Counted from the stretch's first letter, positions 53,101 to 61,942 are shown. The stretch: 64,000 nt of DNA from Rhizobiales bacterium 62-47 (GCA_001899255.1 MKVX01000023.1:281660-345659), one strand, 5' to 3'. The notes: generated by a model from the sequence alone, not told the origin. Program-made: numbers and translations.

Positions 53101-53197
53101 GCCGCATTATCTGCCGCGCTTCGCCACCGAGCAGACCGTCAGCATCAACACCGCAGCCGCCGGCGGCAACGCGGCGTTGCTGGTGGAGGCGGAGTAG
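50108..53197 (+). CDS. putA: Bifunctional proline dehydrogenase / glutamate-semialdehyde dehydrogenase PutA
   Basis: 1029 residues, oxidising proline to glutamate via pyrroline-5-carboxylate. N-terminal proline dehydrogenase domain (about 90-470; RLVKGAYWDSEIKRAQ, FATHNALTVATLLEL, FAD barrel) and C-terminal aldehyde dehydrogenase domain (about 510-1000) with Glu in LIAETGGINAMIV and catalytic Cys in SAGQRCSALRL. It lacks the N-terminal ribbon-helix-helix DNA-binding domain, so it is a short, non-regulatory PutA. GTG start at 50108 after AAGGAG that sits in a hairpin. Divergent from putR. Confidence 0.97.
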   Translation: MAPDLDLPPFAAPYAPDDQAIAAQLLAADTLTPAQRTRIEQTATRLIAAIRSSDDRLGGVDDLLREFALSTKEGLALMVLAEALLRVPDAQTADRFIEDKLGQGDFIHHETRSSAFLVNASAWALGMSARVVQPGETPQGTLGRLTKRLGLPAVRAATRQAMRLMGSHFVLGETIEAALDRAQPHAARAARYSFDMLGEGARTAADAERYRQAYATAIAAIGRTAGAMPLPDRPGISVKLSALHPRFEAVSRARVLDEMVPALIDLARQAKAFDLNFTIDAEDADRLELSLDVIAATLRDASLAGWDGFGLAIQAYQKRAEAVIDYVDQLAARHDRRLMVRLVKGAYWDSEIKRAQERGLDDYPVFTRKAMTDLNYIACARKLLALRPRLFPQFATHNALTVATLLELTGGDGDFEFQRLHGMGEALYAQLAADRPQLACRTYAPVGSHRDLLAYLVRRLLENGANSSFVAIAADDTVPLAMLLRQPAEIVGTADRARHPHIVLPRDLFQPQRINSHGIEFGDRSALQSLQTAVANETTRVTAASLIDGQPGAGNSRQLLSPIDLTTIIGTVIESTPVDAAKAIAAARAGFNAWSQTPAATRAAMLERTADLLEQRTAHFIALLQREGGRTLDDSLSEVREAVDFCRYYAAQGRELFGQAQRMPGPTGESNALQLRGRGVFVAISPWNFPLAIFLGQIAAALMAGNTVVAKPAEQTPLIATAAVRLLHEAGSPASALHLLVGDGAIGAALVAERDVAGVVFTGSTEVARAINRALAAKDGPIVPLIAETGGINAMIVDATALPEQVADDVVTSAFRSAGQRCSALRLLFVQDDVADRMLDMIAGAARQLRIGDPRDPATHVGPVIDADAKARLEAHIARMRTQCRVHLASHAPDGNYVAPQIFELADADQLTEEVFGPILHVVRYRADDLERVLQAIAGSGYGLTLGIHSRIDDTTEAIVARLPVGNVYVNRNMIGAVVGVQPFGGCGLSGTGPKAGGPHYLPRFATEQTVSINTAAAGGNAALLVEAE

Positions 53198-53513
53198 ATC
53201 GGAATGAAATGAGATCGAAGCTGAAGCCGCCATCCAGAGCCGTCATCCTGAGGTGCGAGGCGTTCTTCGCGCCGAGCCTCGAAGGACGACGGCGGCATCC
53301 TTCGAGGCTCGCGACTACCGTCGCTCGCGCCTCAGGATGACGGTTCCGTCTAAACCTAAAGATCATCATGCCTCAATACGGGAGATTGCACTCTGACCGT
53401 TGCATCGCGCACCCGATATGGCTCAAATGCGCGGGCAAATTTAGCAACCGCGTCGTGAGCGAACGGATTTCACAACGCGGAATAAGCAACGAACGTCACG
53501 GAGCGAAGCACTC
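53198..53513. other. putA-CoA transferase spacer holding a repeat and a leader
   Basis: 316 bases without a gene. Contains repeat copy 4 (53241-53342) and then about 170 bases with no visible frame or terminator. It probably holds the promoter for the CoA transferase. Confidence 0.6.
53241..53342. repeat. Palindromic intergenic repeat, copy 4
   Basis: CGTCATCCTGAGGTGCGAG at the left, CTCAGGATGACG at the right, inner CCTCGAAGGA / TCCTTCGAGG. Same family and length as copies 1, 5, 6 and 7. Confidence 0.8.
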
Positions 53514-54719
53514 ATGGAAAACGGCATCTTCGAAGGTCTCAGGGTTATCGACTGCGCCAGCTTCATCGCAGCGCCCGCGGCCGCGACGGTGCTGTCGGAT
53601 TTCGGCGCCGAGGTCATCAAGATCGAACCGCCGGGCGCGGGCGATCCCTATCGCAATCTGCCAAACCTGCCCGGCTATCCGATCAGCCCGCACAACTATG
53701 CGTGGCTTTTGGAGTCACGGAACAAGAAAAGCCTGGCGCTCGACCTCGGCAAGCCCGAGGGGCGCGCGGTGCTGCATCGCCTCGTCGCACAGGCCGACGT
53801 CTTCATCACCAATTTCCCGCCTGCGGTGCGGCAGCGGCTCGGCATCACCTACGAGGAACTGGCGCCGCTCAACCCGCGGCTGATCTACACCTCGTTCACC
53901 GGCTACGGCGAAAACGGCGAGGAAGCGAACAAGCCCGGCTTCGACAGCAATGCATGGTGGGCACGCTCCGGCCTGATGGACCTGGTGCGCGCCACCGACG
54001 AGACGACACCGGCGCGTTCCGTCGCCGGCATGGGCGATCATCCCTGCGCCATGGCGCTGTTCGGCGCCATCGTCACCGCGCTCTACAAACGCGAGCGCAC
54101 CGGGCAAGGCTCGCACGTCCGTTCCAACCTGATGGCTAACGGCATGTGGGCCAACGGCGTGCTGGCGCAGGCCAAGCTGTGCAAAGCCACGTTCCAGCCG
54201 CGCCGGCCGCGCGAACACGCGCTCAATGCCGTCGCCAACCATTATCGCTGCCGTGACGGCCGCTGGCTGATCCTCTCACTGCTCAACGAGGAGAAACAGT
54301 GGCCGGCGCTGACGCGCTGCCTCGAACGCGAGGACCTCACCGACGATCCGCGCTTCGCCACCAAGCCGGATCGCCACGCACGCTCAGTGGAACTGATCGC
54401 GATCTTCGATGACATCTTCGCGAGCAAGGATCTGGCCGAGTGGCGCAAGCGGCTCGACGGCAACGGCCTTGTGTTCGGCGTTGTCGGCATTCTCGACGAT
54501 ATCCTCGACGACCAACAGATGCGCGACAACGACGTACTGGTGCCGTTCGAGAACGATACCATGCTGACCATCAACAGCCCAATCTGGATCGACGGCAGCG
54601 AGAAGACGGCGCCACGTCATCCGCCGCAGGTCGGCGAGCACAGCGATGAGATCCTGCGCGAGGCGGGTTTCGGCGAGGATGATATCCGCCAGTTCCGCAA
54701 ATCCGGCGTGGTGGCGTAG
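53514..54719 (+). CDS. CaiB/BaiF family CoA transferase
   Basis: 401-residue class III CoA transferase. Family features: GLRVIDCASFIAAPAAATVLSDFGAEVIKIEPP, RNKKSLALDLGKPEGRA and FTGYGENGEEANKPGFD. It is clearly separate from, and only distantly like, the transferase at 33423. It stands alone on its strand, and no hydratase or dehydrogenase partner follows. Substrate unknown. ATG at 53514 with ACGGAG upstream. Confidence 0.88.
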   Translation: MENGIFEGLRVIDCASFIAAPAAATVLSDFGAEVIKIEPPGAGDPYRNLPNLPGYPISPHNYAWLLESRNKKSLALDLGKPEGRAVLHRLVAQADVFITNFPPAVRQRLGITYEELAPLNPRLIYTSFTGYGENGEEANKPGFDSNAWWARSGLMDLVRATDETTPARSVAGMGDHPCAMALFGAIVTALYKRERTGQGSHVRSNLMANGMWANGVLAQAKLCKATFQPRRPREHALNAVANHYRCRDGRWLILSLLNEEKQWPALTRCLEREDLTDDPRFATKPDRHARSVELIAIFDDIFASKDLAEWRKRLDGNGLVFGVVGILDDILDDQQMRDNDVLVPFENDTMLTINSPIWIDGSEKTAPRHPPQVGEHSDEILREAGFGEDDIRQFRKSGVVA

Positions 54720-54723
54720 CTTA

Positions 54724-54891
54724 CTAACGCCGCAGCAACAGCCAGCCGATGGCGAAGCCGATGAGAACGAGAATACCGGCGACACCGATCGCCCAGGTGC
54801 TGACCCGGATGTCACCCTCGACTTGGCGATTGCTCTCGTTCTCGGCAATCTGGCGGTCGCGCGATTTGATGTCCTGTTCGGCCCCGTCCAT
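54724..54891 (-). CDS. 55-residue membrane protein
   Basis: Short but convincing frame: hydrophilic N-terminus with many charged and Gln/Asn residues (MDGAEQDIKSRDRQIAENES), then one hydrophobic helix (TWAIGVAGILVLIGFAIGWLLL) ending in RR. The layout (N-out/C-in or tail anchor) is typical of small single-pass proteins. GGGGA lies about 12 bases upstream. Lies between the convergent CoA transferase gene and the haem protein gene on the same strand as the latter. No function known. Confidence 0.6.
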   Translation of the reverse strand: MDGAEQDIKSRDRQIAENESNRQVEGDIRVSTWAIGVAGILVLIGFAIGWLLLRR

Positions 54892-54913
54892 TGGCTTGAA
54901 ATCCCCGCTCGCC

Positions 54914-56518
54914 TCAACGGTTGCTAACGAAGCACATCCCCATCCGTTCCGTATTGTTGGTGCCGATCACCTGACAGGCCAGCCCTTTGGCGCAGCTCCA
55001 CGAGCGAAAACTGCTATCGCCGCGACCGTGAGCGGGCGAACGGTAACAATGCGCGCCCCAGCCGTTGTCATATTCGGTGCCGCGCAACTCCCCGTCGCCG
55101 CGTAATTGCGGACGGCTGGAGAAGCCGCGCGAATAATCCGGCCGTTCGCCGTCGCGGACTGCCGCGAGAATGTCGCGGCGGCGGACCTGATCGCCGATGA
55201 AATGCGGCGATGCGGGGACCGTCGTGGTGTTGGAGGGCGCATCCGCCATCCAGTCGACGCCGGGAAAATGAAAGCCGCCGATGCCGCGCGTCTGGTGACA
55301 CCCGGCGCAGGTCATGTCGTTGAGACGGCGTTCGAAGCCCGCCACCGAGCGGATGTTCTCGAACTTGACGCCGCGCGCCACCGCCCGCGCCAGCGCCGCG
55401 ACGACGTCACGCTGGCGAAATACCGCGTTGCCTGCCGCATCGTCCGGCTGCAGCAGGCCGTATCCCGGCAGCAGTTTTGAGTTGACGAAACCGACTGGCG
55501 TCGGCGCCAGCGCCGCCGTCGCGAGATATTTTTCAGGGATGAGAATGGTGCCGCGATCGAGCGCACGCATCTGTTCCGGCGCCAGCAGCCATTGCCGCAA
55601 TTCATCGCCGAGTTGCGGATCGGCCATCAGCCGCTCGCGGTCGAGCTGGTTTTCCAGCGGCGCTTCGACGAAGCTTTGTTCGGCCGGCGCAAAGCGGAAC
55701 ACCTTGAGCAGATAGTCAGTGCGGAAGTCATGATCCGCGGACCTGGCGATGTGAGCTATCTGCAGATTGAACTCGATGCGATCGACATTGGCCGGCTCGA
55801 TCAGCACCAGCGGCCCCTGTGGCGACGTCAACTTCGCCGCGAGCGCCGCGCCGGTCAGCGTTTGATCGGACGTGGCGAGCCAGCGCCGCGCGATCTCGGC
55901 GCAGGCGGTCTTGCTGCCGCGATCCGACGGCGCAGCGCCCCGCGCTTTCATCACGACGTTGAGCGTCATCGGCAGGCGGCGCGGCTCGTCGCCCTTCGCG
56001 TCCTCGCGTACCAGCCGATAGATCAGCCGAATCTCGCCGCAGGTGGCTGGCGAAACGAAACCGCGGTCCATGCGATTGACGATCCCCGCCAACGCAAACC
56101 GCGTGTGACTGGAATCGAGCCACGCGCGGTCGAACAGTTGCAGCCCATGACCTTCGCCGACACCGATCGACAAGTCCGGCACCGCCGCCTGTTGCTGCGC
56201 GATGTAGCGCGCGAATTCGCCATCGATGGCGCCGCGCACCGCCCGCATCGACGGCAACGCAAACAGTTCGCTGCTGCTGAGCGGCCCTTCGACCTTGCTG
56301 TCCGGCGCGAGGATACGGCGCAGGCTGAAGCCCGCCGCTCTTCCGTGTTCATCGCGATACGTCGTTCGATCCAGTTCACGCAGCGCCAACGGCTCGATCA
56401 CCGCGGTGCCACGCATCAGATCGTGCGCCTCGGCCATCGCGGGCCAGCCGATCGTCAGCGCCAGCAACACGCACCGCAGTAAATGCATCGATGAACGGTT
56501 GCGGGCTTTGGCTGGCAT
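54914..56518 (-). CDS. Exported c-type haem-binding protein of unknown function
   Basis: 534 residues with signal peptide (LLRCVLLALTIGWPAMAEA). One c-haem motif CAGCH (in NDMTCAGCHQTRGIGGFHFPG, about residue 400) is the sole such motif. The rest, including DLSIGVGEGHGLQLFD, FALAGIVNRMDRGF and SKTACAEIARRWL, is unlike a known cytochrome; late Cys residues (WGAHC, SCAKGLACQ, MGMCFV) suggest disulfides. Could be a periplasmic electron carrier domain or haem enzyme. ATG at 56518 or 56488, neither with a good ribosome site. Confidence 0.65.
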   Translation of the reverse strand: MPAKARNRSSMHLLRCVLLALTIGWPAMAEAHDLMRGTAVIEPLALRELDRTTYRDEHGRAAGFSLRRILAPDSKVEGPLSSSELFALPSMRAVRGAIDGEFARYIAQQQAAVPDLSIGVGEGHGLQLFDRAWLDSSHTRFALAGIVNRMDRGFVSPATCGEIRLIYRLVREDAKGDEPRRLPMTLNVVMKARGAAPSDRGSKTACAEIARRWLATSDQTLTGAALAAKLTSPQGPLVLIEPANVDRIEFNLQIAHIARSADHDFRTDYLLKVFRFAPAEQSFVEAPLENQLDRERLMADPQLGDELRQWLLAPEQMRALDRGTILIPEKYLATAALAPTPVGFVNSKLLPGYGLLQPDDAAGNAVFRQRDVVAALARAVARGVKFENIRSVAGFERRLNDMTCAGCHQTRGIGGFHFPGVDWMADAPSNTTTVPASPHFIGDQVRRRDILAAVRDGERPDYSRGFSSRPQLRGDGELRGTEYDNGWGAHCYRSPAHGRGDSSFRSWSCAKGLACQVIGTNNTERMGMCFVSNR

Positions 56519-56627
56519 CGGCACAAGATCAATCCGGGCGAAGGCGGCATCGCCCCCTCGCGACAGTATGCCGCCGCGGCCGTGGCCTGCCATATCACAT
56601 CTTGTCGAGATGCAGGCGCAGCCGCCG

Positions 56628-57455
56628 TCAGGCGACGAATTCCAGTGTCGCGCCGAACGCCCGGCTCGCCGGCACCACCCAGGTGCCGCGCTCGCTGCGC
56701 AGCGCCGCATCGCCGAGCGCGGCCTTGGCGCGGTCCATCGCCGCGACACGAAACGTAATCGCCGCCATATAGGTCGCGCGGCCGAGCGCGCCCGGTAACG
56801 CCGCGCCGAATTGCGCCGCCGCTTCCGCGGGCGTGACGATATCGAGATTGCCAAGGCCGACGGCGAGCCGCAGGCCATGGGGGATGGCACTGACGAGATC
56901 GTCGCCGAACAACGTCCGGTACGGTCGCATCGCCGCGTCCGGCGCATCGCTGACGATCATCGCGCGGGCCACGCCAAGCACGCCGTTGGCATGGCGCCGC
57001 CACTCGTTGCGCCACACCAGATGCCGCGTGAAGTGGTGACAGAAATAAACGCGCCCGTAGTCGATGCCGTCGAGCGACACGACACGGAAGCTGGCGTCCT
57101 CGCGGCGGCCGTCGGCGAGTTCGACCGGACGGCTGAATTCCTGCGGTGCCAACAGAGCGGCGCCTGCCGCCTGTGCGGCCGCGAAAATATCGAGCGAGAC
57201 ATCGGTGCCGAATACCAGGCCGTTCAGCCCGATCGGACTCTCGAGCAACGCCTGCTGCTGCGCGCGGCCATGCGGCGGCACGCCGACGATTTCGAGATAG
57301 TCGGTGCCGAAGATCGCCAGATTGTTGGCCGAGCCCATGCTGTGATAGCCGCGCGGCGTCAGTTGGAACCCGAGCTTGCGATAGGTTTCGGCGGCCTCAT
57401 CCAGCCGGTCCTGAGCATTGACGACAAGATGATCCCAGGTCGGCAGCGGCAGCAT
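56628..57455 (-). CDS. VOC-fold (glyoxalase-like) protein
   Basis: 275 residues with two vicinal-oxygen-chelate-type modules: TWDHLVVNAQDRLDEAAETYRKLGF at the start and a second around YFCHHFTRHLVWRNEWRRHANGV. The DHLV His is a typical VOC metal ligand, but a complete metal triad is not evident. Related proteins are annotated as glyoxalase/dioxygenase-like of unknown substrate. GAGGA precedes the ATG. Shares a transcript with the gene at 57475 (20-base gap). Confidence 0.75.
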   Translation of the reverse strand: MLPLPTWDHLVVNAQDRLDEAAETYRKLGFQLTPRGYHSMGSANNLAIFGTDYLEIVGVPPHGRAQQQALLESPIGLNGLVFGTDVSLDIFAAAQAAGAALLAPQEFSRPVELADGRREDASFRVVSLDGIDYGRVYFCHHFTRHLVWRNEWRRHANGVLGVARAMIVSDAPDAAMRPYRTLFGDDLVSAIPHGLRLAVGLGNLDIVTPAEAAAQFGAALPGALGRATYMAAITFRVAAMDRAKAALGDAALRSERGTWVVPASRAFGATLEFVA

Positions 57456-57474
57456 GATGAAGTCCTCGTGGCGC

Positions 57475-58419
57475 TCAGCGGGCGACGATCAGGCCCCTGC
57501 TGGTGACCACGACCCAACGTCCATCCTGGCGACGGATGGCATCGACACGGCCGATGCCCGGCAGCGGATCGCCAGCATAGACTTCATACAGGCCATCGCG
57601 GCCTTCGACCAGCGCGCCGCCATTGGCCACATCGCGAATGCGCCAGCCCTCGATGGTCGGCAACCGGTTGACTTCAACCTTGTTCGGCGCCGCCACCGGC
57701 GTCGGGATCGAGCCGGTGATATCCTTGGCAGCAGCAGGCGGCGCTGGCGGCGTCGCGGCGGCGACACGCAGCTTCTCCAGCGTCTCGCTGATCTTGGCGA
57801 GCTTGGCGGCCGGTTCGACCTGCGCCTTCTCGACCTTCTCGATACGATCGTTGACCTTGGCGAACTGCGCCGTATCGAGCTTCGACGAACGCTCGATGCT
57901 CGCTTTCAGTGCCGCGACGTCCGCGCCGATCTGGCGGATCGAGTCATCGAGCGCACGCACCTCGCTGCTCGCGGTCTTGCTCGCATCCGAGGACAGGACA
58001 TGTCCCAGCCCCGCGGTGGCCAGCGAACCGCCAATCACACCGGCGGTAGCGGCGAGCACGAAGATCGCCGCGAAGGCCAACAGCCTGCGCTTGTCGAACA
58101 TCGCCGCCTTCGGCGCATCGTGCGCCGCTGCGGGCTCGTCGTCCGCCGCACTGTGTTGCCATGCGTGGTCGCGCGCCGGCGCCATGATCATGACGCGGCT
58201 GGCGCCGCGCTGCGTCGCGCCGGTGATGTCAGCGCCCGCATCGGTCTTCGGCGCTTTCGACGGCTGGCCCTGCCCGGGGACAAGGCTCGGCGACTCGACG
58301 TGCATCACGCCATCGGCATCGGCCTTCGGCTGTTGCGGCCCCGCGGTTGCGGCGTCGGTGTGATCCGGTTCATTTCCGGGCAGCTTGGCATTGAGATCAT
58401 CGTTGTTGTGATCGGACAT
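57475..58419 (-). CDS. Membrane-anchored coiled-coil protein
   Basis: 314 residues, function unknown. Long hydrophilic N-terminus rich in Asp/Ala/Pro, a membrane helix at about 113-138 (LLAFAAIFVLAATAGVIGGSLATAG), a coiled coil of some 85 residues (AALKASIERSSKLD...), a Pro/Ala linker and a C-terminal small globular domain (EVNRLPTIEGWRIRDVANGGALVEGRDGLYEVYAG-DPLPGIGRVD pattern). The order suggests a periplasmic domain on a stalk. It precedes the VOC gene on the same strand. ATG with GAGGG upstream. Confidence 0.7.
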   Translation of the reverse strand: MSDHNNDDLNAKLPGNEPDHTDAATAGPQQPKADADGVMHVESPSLVPGQGQPSKAPKTDAGADITGATQRGASRVMIMAPARDHAWQHSAADDEPAAAHDAPKAAMFDKRRLLAFAAIFVLAATAGVIGGSLATAGLGHVLSSDASKTASSEVRALDDSIRQIGADVAALKASIERSSKLDTAQFAKVNDRIEKVEKAQVEPAAKLAKISETLEKLRVAAATPPAPPAAAKDITGSIPTPVAAPNKVEVNRLPTIEGWRIRDVANGGALVEGRDGLYEVYAGDPLPGIGRVDAIRRQDGRWVVVTSRGLIVAR

Positions 58420-58773
58420 GGGGTCCCTCGCGGCCGGATTTCTGAAGCTGAATTGACAATTTGGTAACCATGATTGCTTGCCAAATCGTTACCGTCGGCA
58501 TCGTTCGACCTGGCATGGCCGGAGTATGCCGCGCCGTAGCTGACCCGCAGCTGAACGGCCTGCTCGCCCGGCCACGCCGCGACTTTCCGCGCAGGCGCGT
58601 CGGATCCAGTGGTCGATGGATTGCCTTGGCCGGTTTGGCCGCTAACATGGCCGCCGGGAGCGACGCCAGAAAGCAAGAGCAGAGGTCGGCAAGACCACGC
58701 TGCAGTCAATTCGTGCGCCGGGACCACCACAGCGGGCTGCGCATGAAGCGATGCCCCATCACGGGGAAACACC
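58420..58773. other. Divergent spacer before GST gene
   Basis: 354 bases without a gene. Near its left end lie two interleaved inverted repeats, ATTTGG (58459) with CCAAAT (58481) and GGTAAC (58463) with GTTACC (58488), close to the start of the minus-strand coiled-coil gene. The rest shows nothing clear. Confidence 0.5.
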
Positions 58774-59385
58774 ATGAAGCTTTACGATTCGATCGGGCCA
58801 AATCCGCGGCTCGTCCGCATGTTCATTGCCGAAAAGGGCCTGGACATTCCCAAGCAGACTGTCGATCTGCTGGCTGGCGAGAACCGCAAGGAAGCGCATC
58901 TGGCGCGCAACGCGCACGGCCAGATGCCGGCGCTCGAGCTCGACAATGGCAAGTACATTTCCGAAATCACCGTCATCTGCGAATATCTCGAGGAGACGCA
59001 TCCGCAGCCGGCGCTGATCGGCAGCACCGCCGAGGAGCGCGCCGAATGCCGGATGTGGACGCGGCGTATTGACCTCAACATCTGCGAGCCGTTGACCAAT
59101 GGCTTCCGCTTCGCCGAAGGCCTGAAGCTGTTTCAAAACCGCATCGTCTGCGTGCCGGAAGCCGCGCCGGGCCTGAAGAAGATCGCCGCCGACCGCATCC
59201 GCTGGGTCAACGGCCAGATGCAGGGCAAGGAATTCATTTGCGGTTCGCGCTTCACCTTGGCCGACATGATGCTGTTCGCCTGGCTGGATTTCGGCGCCAG
59301 CGTCGGTCAGCCGCTCGACGAGGCAAATGCTAACATCGCGGCCTGGTTCAAGCGCATCGCGCAGCGGCCATCGGCCAAGGCATAA
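58774..59385 (+). CDS. Glutathione S-transferase family protein
   Basis: 203 residues. Thioredoxin-like N-terminal domain (MKLYDSIGPNPRLVRMFIAEKGL, with the Ser/Asn active-site neighbourhood SIGPN at residues 6-10, and GQMPALELDNGKYISEITVICEYLEE), helical C-terminal domain with the ADMMLFAWLDF N-capping region. Substrate unknown; class not decided. CGGGGAAA upstream of the ATG. Lone gene. Confidence 0.88.
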   Translation: MKLYDSIGPNPRLVRMFIAEKGLDIPKQTVDLLAGENRKEAHLARNAHGQMPALELDNGKYISEITVICEYLEETHPQPALIGSTAEERAECRMWTRRIDLNICEPLTNGFRFAEGLKLFQNRIVCVPEAAPGLKKIAADRIRWVNGQMQGKEFICGSRFTLADMMLFAWLDFGASVGQPLDEANANIAAWFKRIAQRPSAKA

Positions 59386-59461
59386 CGGCACGGACGCACC
59401 TCGCTCTCCGCGCGTCATGGCGGGCAAACGCGCTCCTCACCACGAGGCGCAGCTCGGTCTG

Positions 59462-59956
59462 TCACACAGCCTTCGCCTCGGCTGCCTTGCGCGCCGAGAG
59501 CTTGGCCTTGCCCAAAAGGCGCATCAATTCGCGAACGTCCTTTTCGGTCAGGTCCGAGAAGATGTTCGCGATCCAGATTTCGTGCTCGGCCGCCATCTTG
59601 CGGAATTCGGCGCGGCCGAGCTTGGTCAGCCGGATGACCTGCACGCGCCGATCGGTCTCCGAGGTGCGGCGATCGATATGGCCGGACTCCACCAGCCGCT
59701 CCACCAGCCCGGTGACATTGCCGTTCGACACCATCATGCGTTTGGAGACATCCGACAGCGTCATGCCGTCCGGCGCCTTGTCGAGCTGCGCCATCAGGTC
59801 GAAGCGCGGCAAGGTGACGTCGAAGCGCTCGCGCAACCGGCGGCGCACCTCACCCTCGATCAAGTTGGTGCAGGTCAACAGTCGCAGCCACAACCGCAAC
59901 TCGTCGCCGTGGTCGTCGGAGTGCTCGGTCGCCTTGGTCTCGGAATCGAGAATCAT
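59462..59956 (-). CDS. MarR family transcriptional regulator
   Basis: 164 residues with the winged helix-turn-helix of MarR (TLSDVSKRMMVSNGNVTGLVERLVESGHIDRRTSETDRRVQVIRLT, recognition helix and beta wing with DRR). It follows an enoyl-CoA hydratase and SDR on the same strand, so it may control them. A TTTTA-containing motif upstream resembles one before the SDR gene (see findings). The ligand is unknown; related regulators answer to aromatic or CoA compounds. Confidence 0.88.
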   Translation of the reverse strand: MILDSETKATEHSDDHGDELRLWLRLLTCTNLIEGEVRRRLRERFDVTLPRFDLMAQLDKAPDGMTLSDVSKRMMVSNGNVTGLVERLVESGHIDRRTSETDRRVQVIRLTKLGRAEFRKMAAEHEIWIANIFSDLTEKDVRELMRLLGKAKLSARKAAEAKAV

Positions 59957-60049
59957 AAGATGGTCTACCCTGCCATCGATGTATTACTTCGTAGCATTGC
60001 CTGCATTGTTTTAGTTTTCAAGCAATTCACCAGCAAGTTGCCGCTTTCC

Positions 60050-60152
60050 CGTCATCCCGAGGTGCGAGCCGCTCGCGGCGCGCCTCGAAGAATGACGGCG
60101 GAGCCGGCGGCGATCCTTCGAGGCGCGCAAGTGCGCGCACCTCAGGATGACG
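60050..60152. repeat. Palindromic intergenic repeat, copy 5
   Basis: CGTCATCCCGAGGTGCGAGC at left, CACCTCAGGATGACG at right, with inner CCTCGAAGAATGACG. Lies between the marR start and the enoyl-CoA hydratase stop. Confidence 0.8.
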
Positions 60153-60162
60153 CCTTCTCTTT

Positions 60163-61002
60163 TCAATTGCCCTGAAACGCCGGTTTCACCTTGTTGGCGA
60201 AGGCGTGAAACGCCCGCGCGAAATCCTCCGTTGTCATGCACAGCGCCTGCGCCACCGCTTCCGCCTCGATGGCCTCCTCCACCGACATCGCCCATTCCAT
60301 CGCCAGCATGCGCTTGGTCATGGTGTTGGCGAAGGTCGGCCCTTCGGTGATCTGTTTCGCCAGCACCTGCGCCTGCCCCAAGACATGCTCCGGCGTGACG
60401 ATGCGGCTGAAGAAGCCCCACTTCTCGCCCTCCTCGGCGGTCATGAAGCGGCCGGTGTAGAGCAACTCCGAGGCGCGCGACTGGCCGATGATGCGCGGCA
60501 GGATCGCGCATGCGCCCATGTCGCAACCGGCGAGGCCCACCTTGTTGAATAGGAACGCCACCTTGGCCCCGCTCGCGGCGAGGCGGATATCCGACGCCAT
60601 GGCGATGATCGCGCCCGCCCCGGCGCAAATGCCCTCGACCGCAGCAACGATTGGCTGCGGCGCGGCGCGCATCGCCTTCACTAGATCGCCGGTCATGCGG
60701 GTGAAGGCGGTGAGGCCCTTGGTGTCCATCTTCACCAGCGGTCCGATAATTTCGAACACGTCGCCACCCGACGAGAAGTTGCCGCCGGCGCCGGTGACGA
60801 CAACGGTCTTCACCTCATCGTCCATGGCGCAGGCGCGGAAGAAATCGGTGAGTTCGCGATAGCTGTCGAAGGTCAGCGGATTCTTGCGCTCGGGCCGATT
60901 GAGCGTCACCGTCGCCACACCATCGACCACCGCGAGCAGGAAATGCTTCGGCGAATACAGCGACAGCGGCAACGTGACCGGATTGGCGGGGGTGGACGGC
61001 AT
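60163..61002 (-). CDS. Enoyl-CoA hydratase/isomerase family protein
   Basis: 279-residue crotonase-fold enzyme. Oxyanion-hole motifs [12 protein letters not shown] (about residue 75) and [18 protein letters not shown] (about 125). The catalytic-region sequence [18 protein letters not shown] has Asp where classical hydratases have a Glu, so hydration, isomerisation or another crotonase reaction are possible. Often paired with benzoate/phenylacetate or acyl-CoA pathways. ATG at 61002 with GGAGTT upstream. Confidence 0.85.
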   Translation of the reverse strand: MPSTPANPVTLPLSLYSPKHFLLAVVDGVATVTLNRPERKNPLTFDSYRELTDFFRACAMDDEVKTVVVTGAGGNFSSGGDVFEIIGPLVKMDTKGLTAFTRMTGDLVKAMRAAPQPIVAAVEGICAGAGAIIAMASDIRLAASGAKVAFLFNKVGLAGCDMGACAILPRIIGQSRASELLYTGRFMTAEEGEKWGFFSRIVTPEHVLGQAQVLAKQITEGPTFANTMTKRMLAMEWAMSVEEAIEAEAVAQALCMTTEDFARAFHAFANKVKPAFQGN

Positions 61003-61051
61003 TCAGCAACTCCGAAATGTAAGGGCGGGTGGATTCAGATTCGTTTGACGG

Positions 61052-61143
61052 CGTCATCCTGAGATGCGAGCGGCGCTTGCCGCGAGCCTCGAAGGATCGC
61101 CGTCGCCCTTCGAGGCTCGCTTTGCTCACACCTCAGGGTGACG
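61052..61143. repeat. Palindromic intergenic repeat, copy 6
   Basis: CGTCATCCTGAGATGCGAG at left, CACCTCAGGGTGACG at right; inner CCTCGAAGGAT / CCTTCGAGG. Lies between two same-strand genes. Confidence 0.78.
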
Positions 61144-61180
61144 ACTCCCAATTCGCTTCTTTCAAGAGATATGACGACCA

Positions 61181-61942
61181 TCACAGTTCACCACCCGCGA
61201 CGACAATGGCCTGCCCGGTCACCGCGCTGGCGCCGTCGCCGCATAGCCACAGCACGCTGTCGGCGACTTCAGCGGGCGTAACGAGATGGCCCTGCGGATT
61301 ATGCCTGGCCAATTCGGCAATCGCGTCGCCGCGCGAACGGCCGGTCTTGGCGACGATGTTATCGACGCTCGCAGCCACCAGATCGGTATCGGTGAAGCCG
61401 GGACACACTGCGTTTACCGTGACGCCGCTGCTCGCCACTTCCAGCGCCAGCGAGCGCACCAGCCCGATCACGGCGTGCTTGGCGGCCGCGTAGGCGCTGA
61501 CATAGGCGTAACCCTTCAGCCCGGCAGTCGAAGCGATGGCGACGATACGACCGTGCCGACGCGCCTTCATCGCCGGCAGCACGGCCTGCGTCGCATGCAC
61601 TACGCCCATGAGGTTGACGTCGATCATGCGGCGAAACAGCGCCGCGTCGGATTTGCCGAACGGCGCGGACTCCGCCGCACCGGCATTGGCGACGAGAATA
61701 TCGAGCGGCTGCCGCGCCGCAGCTTGCGCGATCGCCGCAGCGACCGCGGCCCGATCCGTCACGTCGGCCACCACGGCGTGCTGCGCGACGCAATCCTGCA
61801 CGGCCCGGTCGAGTGTCGCGCGGTCGCGTCCGAGGATCGTCACGCTGGCCCCGGCGCGCGTTAGCGCTTCGGCGACCGCGCGGCCGATGCCGCGTCCGCC
61901 GCCGGTCACCAGTGCATGGCGTGAAGCTGACAGTGCGGGCAT
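61181..61942 (-). CDS. Short-chain dehydrogenase/reductase, hydroxyacyl-CoA dehydrogenase-like
   Basis: 253-residue SDR: GGGRGIGRA at residues 14-22, NAGAAESAPF (about 85), catalytic Ser in IASTAGLKGYAYVSAYAAAKHAVIG (Tyr-x3-Lys). C-terminus GQAIVVAGGEL. Position next to the enoyl-CoA hydratase and beside acyl-CoA dehydrogenase genes fits a 3-hydroxyacyl-CoA dehydrogenase role, but that is inferred from context. GGGAGGCG upstream of the ATG. Confidence 0.85.
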   Translation of the reverse strand: MPALSASRHALVTGGGRGIGRAVAEALTRAGASVTILGRDRATLDRAVQDCVAQHAVVADVTDRAAVAAAIAQAAARQPLDILVANAGAAESAPFGKSDAALFRRMIDVNLMGVVHATQAVLPAMKARRHGRIVAIASTAGLKGYAYVSAYAAAKHAVIGLVRSLALEVASSGVTVNAVCPGFTDTDLVAASVDNIVAKTGRSRGDAIAELARHNPQGHLVTPAEVADSVLWLCGDGASAVTGQAIVVAGGEL

